Below are positions 6,601 through 7,312 of a DNA stretch of 7,312 bases, in pieces. Every line of letters starts with the position of its first letter. Position 1 is the first letter of the stretch. The notes under the pieces are model-generated. The model was not told the DNA's origin. It saw only the letters and a program-made list of their open reading frames with translations, and did no database searches. Source of the stretch: Phycisphaeraceae bacterium (GTDB lineage: Bacteria; Planctomycetota; Phycisphaerae; Phycisphaerales; Phycisphaeraceae); assembly GCA_003551485.1 (NCBI GenBank), contig PUMS01000220.1, positions 1-7,312 of the forward strand, in the 5' to 3' direction. The translations under genes were made by a program, and so were the position numbers.

Positions 6601-7312
6601 GTGCCACCATCTCGGTGCGCACGCCCTCGGCACCAGGTACATCCAGGCGCGAGAGCAGTTGTTCGAAGCGCTCGATCTGCGCGCTCGAGCCGGTGACCAC
6701 CAGCGTGTTCGAAGCCGCATCGGGCACGATCGTGATCGACTGGTCCGCCGCGCCGCGGGCGCCGCGGGGCTGGGCGAAGGCCTGGGCAAGTGTCGGGGCA
6801 AGCGCGGTCGCATCGGTGTGCTGGAGGGCGAACAGATGCGGCGTGGGCTGCTTGTCCTTCGCCGTGGCCTCGAGCACCTCGATCAGGCTCTCGATGGCCT
6901 CGAAGTCCGACTCGCCGGCCTTGACCACCACCGCACGCTGCGCTTCGAGCACCGTCACCTCGACGCGGCCACCCACCGCCGCCTGCGCGCCGCGACGGCC
7001 CGGCGCGGCCGGCTGCTGGCCGAACAGGCCCATGATCGCCGCCTGGACCTCCCGGGGCTCGGCGTACTCGAGGCTCACCACGCGGCCGGAATCCTCCTGG
7101 CCGCGAAGCTGCTCGACCTCGCCCAGCCATGTGCGAACCTTGTCATACATCGGCTCGGTCGTGGCAAGGATCAGCGCGTTGGCCTGAACGTCGGCAGAGA
7201 CCGCCAAGGGCTCGATGCTGCGCCGCTCCCGGCGAGCCGCCTGAACCTGCTGGTTGTAAAGGTCCCGAACCGTCGCCACGGCCGAAGTGGCATCGCCGCG
7301 GCCCATGTCCAG
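608..7312 (-). CDS. Giant GspD-like secretin with at least 22 tandem N-domains (5' end outside window)
   Basis: Probable outer-membrane secretin: secretins form multimeric rings through which type II secretion systems, type IV pili and related machines move substrates. Residue 1 is taken here as the ATG at 7304-7306. That Met lies inside a repeat unit (Leu-Asp-Met-Gly-Arg-Gly-Asp-Ala-Thr aligns with the LQKSDAT of a later unit) and the frame runs open to base 7312, so it is not the true start; any signal peptide and N0 domain lie outside. Residues 1-1848 are tandem N-type domains, about 1850-2086 is the secretin barrel domain, and 2087-2232 is a tail. Barrel hallmarks are EVTLTDQTDLGMDW (1862-1875), LSRPQITAADNQ (1929-1940), VGEEVPLIT (1946-1954), GHTIMIGGL (2030-2038) and VPLLGDIPILGAAF (2050-2063). 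The stop is TGA at 608-610. A typical GspD is about 650-750 residues; this fragment alone is three times that. The frame is unbroken over 6.7 kb, arguing for selection on the protein. GspD-like assignment rests on the barrel motifs; PilQ- or Tad-type use is not excluded. Confidence 0.95.
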   Translation of the reverse strand: MDMGRGDATSAVATVRDLYNQQVQAARRERRSIEPLAVSADVQANALILATTEPMYDKVRTWLGEVEQLRGQEDSGRVVSLEYAEPREVQAAIMGLFGQQPAAPGRRGAQAAVGGRVEVTVLEAQRAVVVKAGESDFEAIESLIEVLEATAKDKQPTPHLFALQHTDATALAPTLAQAFAQPRGARGAADQSITIVPDAASNTLVVTGSSAQIERFEQLLSRLDVPGAEGVRTEMVALENAQAADLARTLTRIAANMVQPAARGQPQPRRVVVEAETSSNTLIVSGPANDLERMVAMARQLDNSSMDSGTGVYLVSLQKSDATRTAAMVRELYQQQSAAARSGNRSLDPLAVTADARANALVLATTEKMYQQVQQWVGQVEEMTRPTGTPRLIILQHAEPGEVERAVLDLFGASGPEGAEAPRGQRGGGGGANAGRVDVSVLAQQRALVISADDEDYEAILQLAQMLDQSAESKKPVLQVFQLENASNNRVAEAMTRMYSAISDRIAPGERITVTALPQSNAVLVAAAEQRMPEIERLIKQLDSAEVGQGVSFQIFTLEHAQPSKIIGTLNQLLAPIRQARPDEPITAQADDRTRSIILTAHGSVFEQVGRIIESLDEPAAFEAADVLVIPLEHADATRLARVLQEMLRPDDGQVVTPEALALQEQVRRLRVHLREVDANGEMPELDLTQPIRITADPVQPDQQGSNRLVITSTPENLQAMKAIVELLDSPPMATDVSVRLVMLEHADAESVRDVLREVFEQGREFAGRARTSVERRAEPEGQVGQALVNPLNVSADLRTNAIVLSGQAASVALAEAIVMDLDKQRGKIVTEVRLFPLKHADVNRLMPLLQATFAEGAEVPGLEGARVQVTRLRAALAEEGEGITTDIARTRAALTIQGDPTTQILVVAARSDVMPLIAEVIQAMDIPGAGAASGVRFIPLQHADATRIREVLNGLYTGPSADLLRPEDRPTISVDTRTNALVIAASDRSFEVLMALLRNLDAEQAIGVHDVRIVPLEHAEAATIAGTVQTIMDSRVQRQESLGSGDAESMRVLIVPDPRTNALIVTGSAESFEVIGQILEAIDRETVALLGQVQLFPLEHGNAGALATSLANLFDRRYEAATTPDVQRQRPIILADVRTNSLMVVANRDDTTVLEGLLERLDVELTDPAVQLTVIPLEHNDAGTVGPTIQQLFTARLQSMTPQGQTPDPQSRVDIATDPLANALIVSASRENLGLIRGLLEKVDVPPPMETGVVQIHVLEHSDASRIATMLRSLISQGLYKPGRPADAPGLEAMERIAIETDTRTNALIISASKQNMAVIDEIVRRLDSEEAMAVLSDLRVYDLERADATRIGPTLQQLFDAKRRAEIDAGGEGRALAVTFVADPRTNTLLVAGSRESFTAVESLLESLDGESASKESTFRIFPLKNATAGVMAPMIQQLFDRRPVREGEPRFDVTVIADARANALLIGATPEDMELAESMVRRLDEASAEMQPTRVFPLRRADAGQAAQSLRTLVETQGVAGIGISVDERTNALIVTAGEGDMLRIGQLIERLDVDTVLKVTEIRLFALKNARATEISPILLEALTNQSPALHGESANRQTLLQFIGQNEAGQKLIRSALQESLLITPDRRSNSLVVSAPVESMPLLEQLITALDSTVPRKADLRVFSLTNADARQMAELISSMFRIEAAETDGTRSIQYTLRPTPEMAEMAEAEGISATLGTADQASITVTVDARTNSLIVGGTSEYIELAGRIIRQLDESPAQERVTRIYYPRYSQAAAIETALRSFLDQERARMDTTLGAEAMGAALQRLETEVAVVAEQNTNALLISASPRHMTSVMQMVHELDREQPQVLIQVLLAEVTLTDQTDLGMDWNITKMFDGTTVTGGTDFGIQNAITNLGGFNVSVTGGDVNFFLQALQSTGRLQVLSRPQITAADNQTARIVVGEEVPLITASRVTDLGDTINTISYEDVSIRLEVTPRINPDGLVTLMVAPTIKSLSTSTVDVSPGVRAPIINNREAETTVSVQDGHTIMIGGLITTSDDKQQDKVPLLGDIPILGAAFRQTRTVKERRELLIIMTPFVLRNVRDADRITNEHLERTGMIKDMERDDLQERLFRPFHEGAASPLRRPGPAPGTHPSDAPFGTDGEGGLPAGLWPDEPAAPDAAPQSRARPDPPALLTWPPQGPLDSTARPGPTPTPHERPEAGPVPVPAFPDASSEDEDRPLGEFPDD
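611..1048 (-). other. C-terminal tail of the secretin, Pro-rich with an acidic end
   Basis: Residues 2087-2232 follow the last barrel strand. The first part (about 2088-2120) is charged and probably helical, with E-H-L-E-R, D-M-E-R-D-D and L-Q-E-R-L-F-R. In other secretins the segment after the barrel is the S domain, where the pilotin lipoprotein docks. From about 2121 the chain is low in complexity: 28 of the last 112 residues are Pro by hand count, with few hydrophobic residues apart from isolated Trp at 2157 and 2182. It ends in an acidic cluster (S-S-E-D-E-D at 2218-2223, and a terminal F-P-D-D). Disorder and surface or periplasmic exposure are inferred. The frame is supported by continuity from the barrel and by the TGA at 608-610. 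Confidence 0.8.
1049..1759 (-). other. Secretin C-terminal barrel domain (about residues 1850-2086)
   Basis: This is the pore-forming domain, expected to build the double-walled beta barrel and gate in the outer membrane. It begins with VLIQVLLAEVTL (1854-1865), a close match to the first strand of the family. It continues through L-G-M-D-W (1871-1875), FFLQALQSTGRLQVLSRP (1915-1932), DNQTARIVVGEEVPLI (1938-1953), YEDVSIRLEVTPRI (1970-1983) and NNREAETTVSVQDG (2017-2030), to the closing signature VPLLGDIPILGAAFR (2050-2064) and LLIIMTPFVLR (2075-2085). All the expected blocks are present and in order, so the barrel looks complete. The G-H-T at 2030-2032 replaces the G-Q-T or G-E-T usually seen at the signature. 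The stretch between L-G-M-D-W and the F-F-L-Q-A-L helix is short (about 40 residues), giving a compact gate region. Confidence 0.93.
2645..4510 (-). repeat. Second four-domain periodicity: R11-R14 and R15-R18
   Basis: R11 and R15 are the only units with D-T-R-T-N-A-L plus a following A-S, and their linkers also agree (LDAEQAIGV against LDSEEAMAV). R12 and R16 are the only units with D-P-R-T-N and G-S-x-E-S-F; 16 of 29 positions are identical over that half-domain by hand count. R13 and R17 share L-F-D-R-R and an A-G in the first helix. The offsets are 327, 327 and 324 residues. R14 and R18 match only loosely, and R18 is the shortest complete unit (about 62 residues). This is best read as a second block duplication, or as spread of a four-domain unit, independent of the one at the N-terminal side. 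Confidence 0.6.
5462..7312 (-). repeat. Four-domain block duplicated: R0-R3 and R4-R7
   Basis: Residues 5-67 (R0) align without gaps to 319-381 (R4) at an offset of 314 residues. By hand count 37 of 63 positions are identical, including the shared words PLAV, ANAL, LATTE and MY. The next pair, R1 and R5, also match each other specifically: both have A-E-P-x-E-V, L-F-G, a Gly/Ala/Pro-rich loop, then G-R-V-x-V-x-V-L and Q-R-A in place of the usual R-T-N-A. R2/R6 and R3/R7 are weaker matches (R3 and R7 share L-E-x-A-Q and T-L). The pattern fits duplication of a block of four domains followed by uneven divergence. The first copy starts upstream of the window. Confidence 0.75.

Larger units (their letters stand above)
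1763..7312 (-). repeat. Array of 22 secretin N-type (KH-like) domains, R0-R21
   Basis: Each unit reads: strand, then L-x-H/N-A-D-A-T motif with a helix ending near L-F, a variable loop, then the strand motif A-D-x-R-T-N-A-L-I-V, a helix and a closing L-D, followed by a linker of about 7-9 residues. Approximate residue spans are R0 to 67 (cut by the edge), R1 75-146, R2 156-222, R3 229-300, R4 310-381, R5 388-466, R6 474-541, R7 549-615, R8 624-727, R9 736-821, R10 829-924, R11 933-1000, R12 1009-1082, R13 1091-1161, R14 1169-1243, R15 1252-1327, R16 1337-1409, R17 1418-1485, R18 1493-1554, R19 1562-1655, R20 1662-1760, R21 1768-1848. Most units are 65-80 residues; R8, R9, R10, R19, R20 and R21 carry enlarged loops. 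The fold assignment follows the known Secretin_N family (N1-N3 of GspD); ring stacking is inferred. Unit boundaries were set by eye and may shift by a few residues. Confidence 0.9.

Noticed and set aside
1763..7312. Could the array be TPR, HEAT or another helical repeat?
   Set aside because: Each unit has two strand-like segments with the A-D-x-R-T-N-A-L-I-V signature of secretin N-domains and alternates strand and helix. The array leads directly into a secretin barrel. Purely helical repeats do not fit.
1763..7312. Short DNA words recurring on the plus strand, such as GCATCGGCGTGCTCGAG, as a possible CRISPR or intergenic repeat
   Set aside because: They recur at the domain period and encode the same motif (L-E-H-A-D-A) in frame, with codon-level variation. 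They are explained by the protein repeats.

Overview
The window is GC-rich throughout. It holds the 3' part of one giant minus-strand gene and, 31 bp further downstream, a small lipoprotein gene on the same strand. Dense, long open frames on the plus strand look like antisense shadows of the giant gene. No RNA gene, mobile element, CRISPR array or origin was seen. A Gram-negative-type envelope is implied, because a secretin is an outer-membrane channel and the small protein has a lipobox. High GC, a very large repeat-built secretin and a beta-rich small lipoprotein beside it suggest Planctomycetota, perhaps Phycisphaerae. That placement is inferred from general familiarity with such genomes, not from a search.

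Region 608-7312 (minus) is a 2234-residue fragment of a secretin of the GspD / type II secretion family. It is open at the window edge, so the true start lies outside. From the N-terminal side it holds at least 22 tandem secretin N-type (KH-like) domains: 21 complete and one cut by the edge. A complete C-terminal secretin barrel domain (about 1049-1759) follows, then a roughly 145-residue tail that is Pro-rich and ends acidic (611-1048). Ordinary GspD has three such N1-N3-type domains after N0, so this is an expansion of at least seven-fold. The array also shows a second-order pattern: groups of four domains recur, seen once at the N-terminal side (offset 314 residues) and once in the middle (offset about 327 residues).

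Region 58-576 (minus) encodes a 172-residue lipoprotein with a clean LTAC lipobox and a beta-rich, Trp-rich body. It is probably co-transcribed with the secretin. A pilotin-like or accessory role at the outer membrane is a reasonable hypothesis from position only.

The most unusual element is the secretin itself. If the N-domains stack as rings, as in known secretins, the periplasmic vestibule would be several times longer than a typical one. If they do not, this is a long repeat-built fibre or tether ending in an outer-membrane pore.
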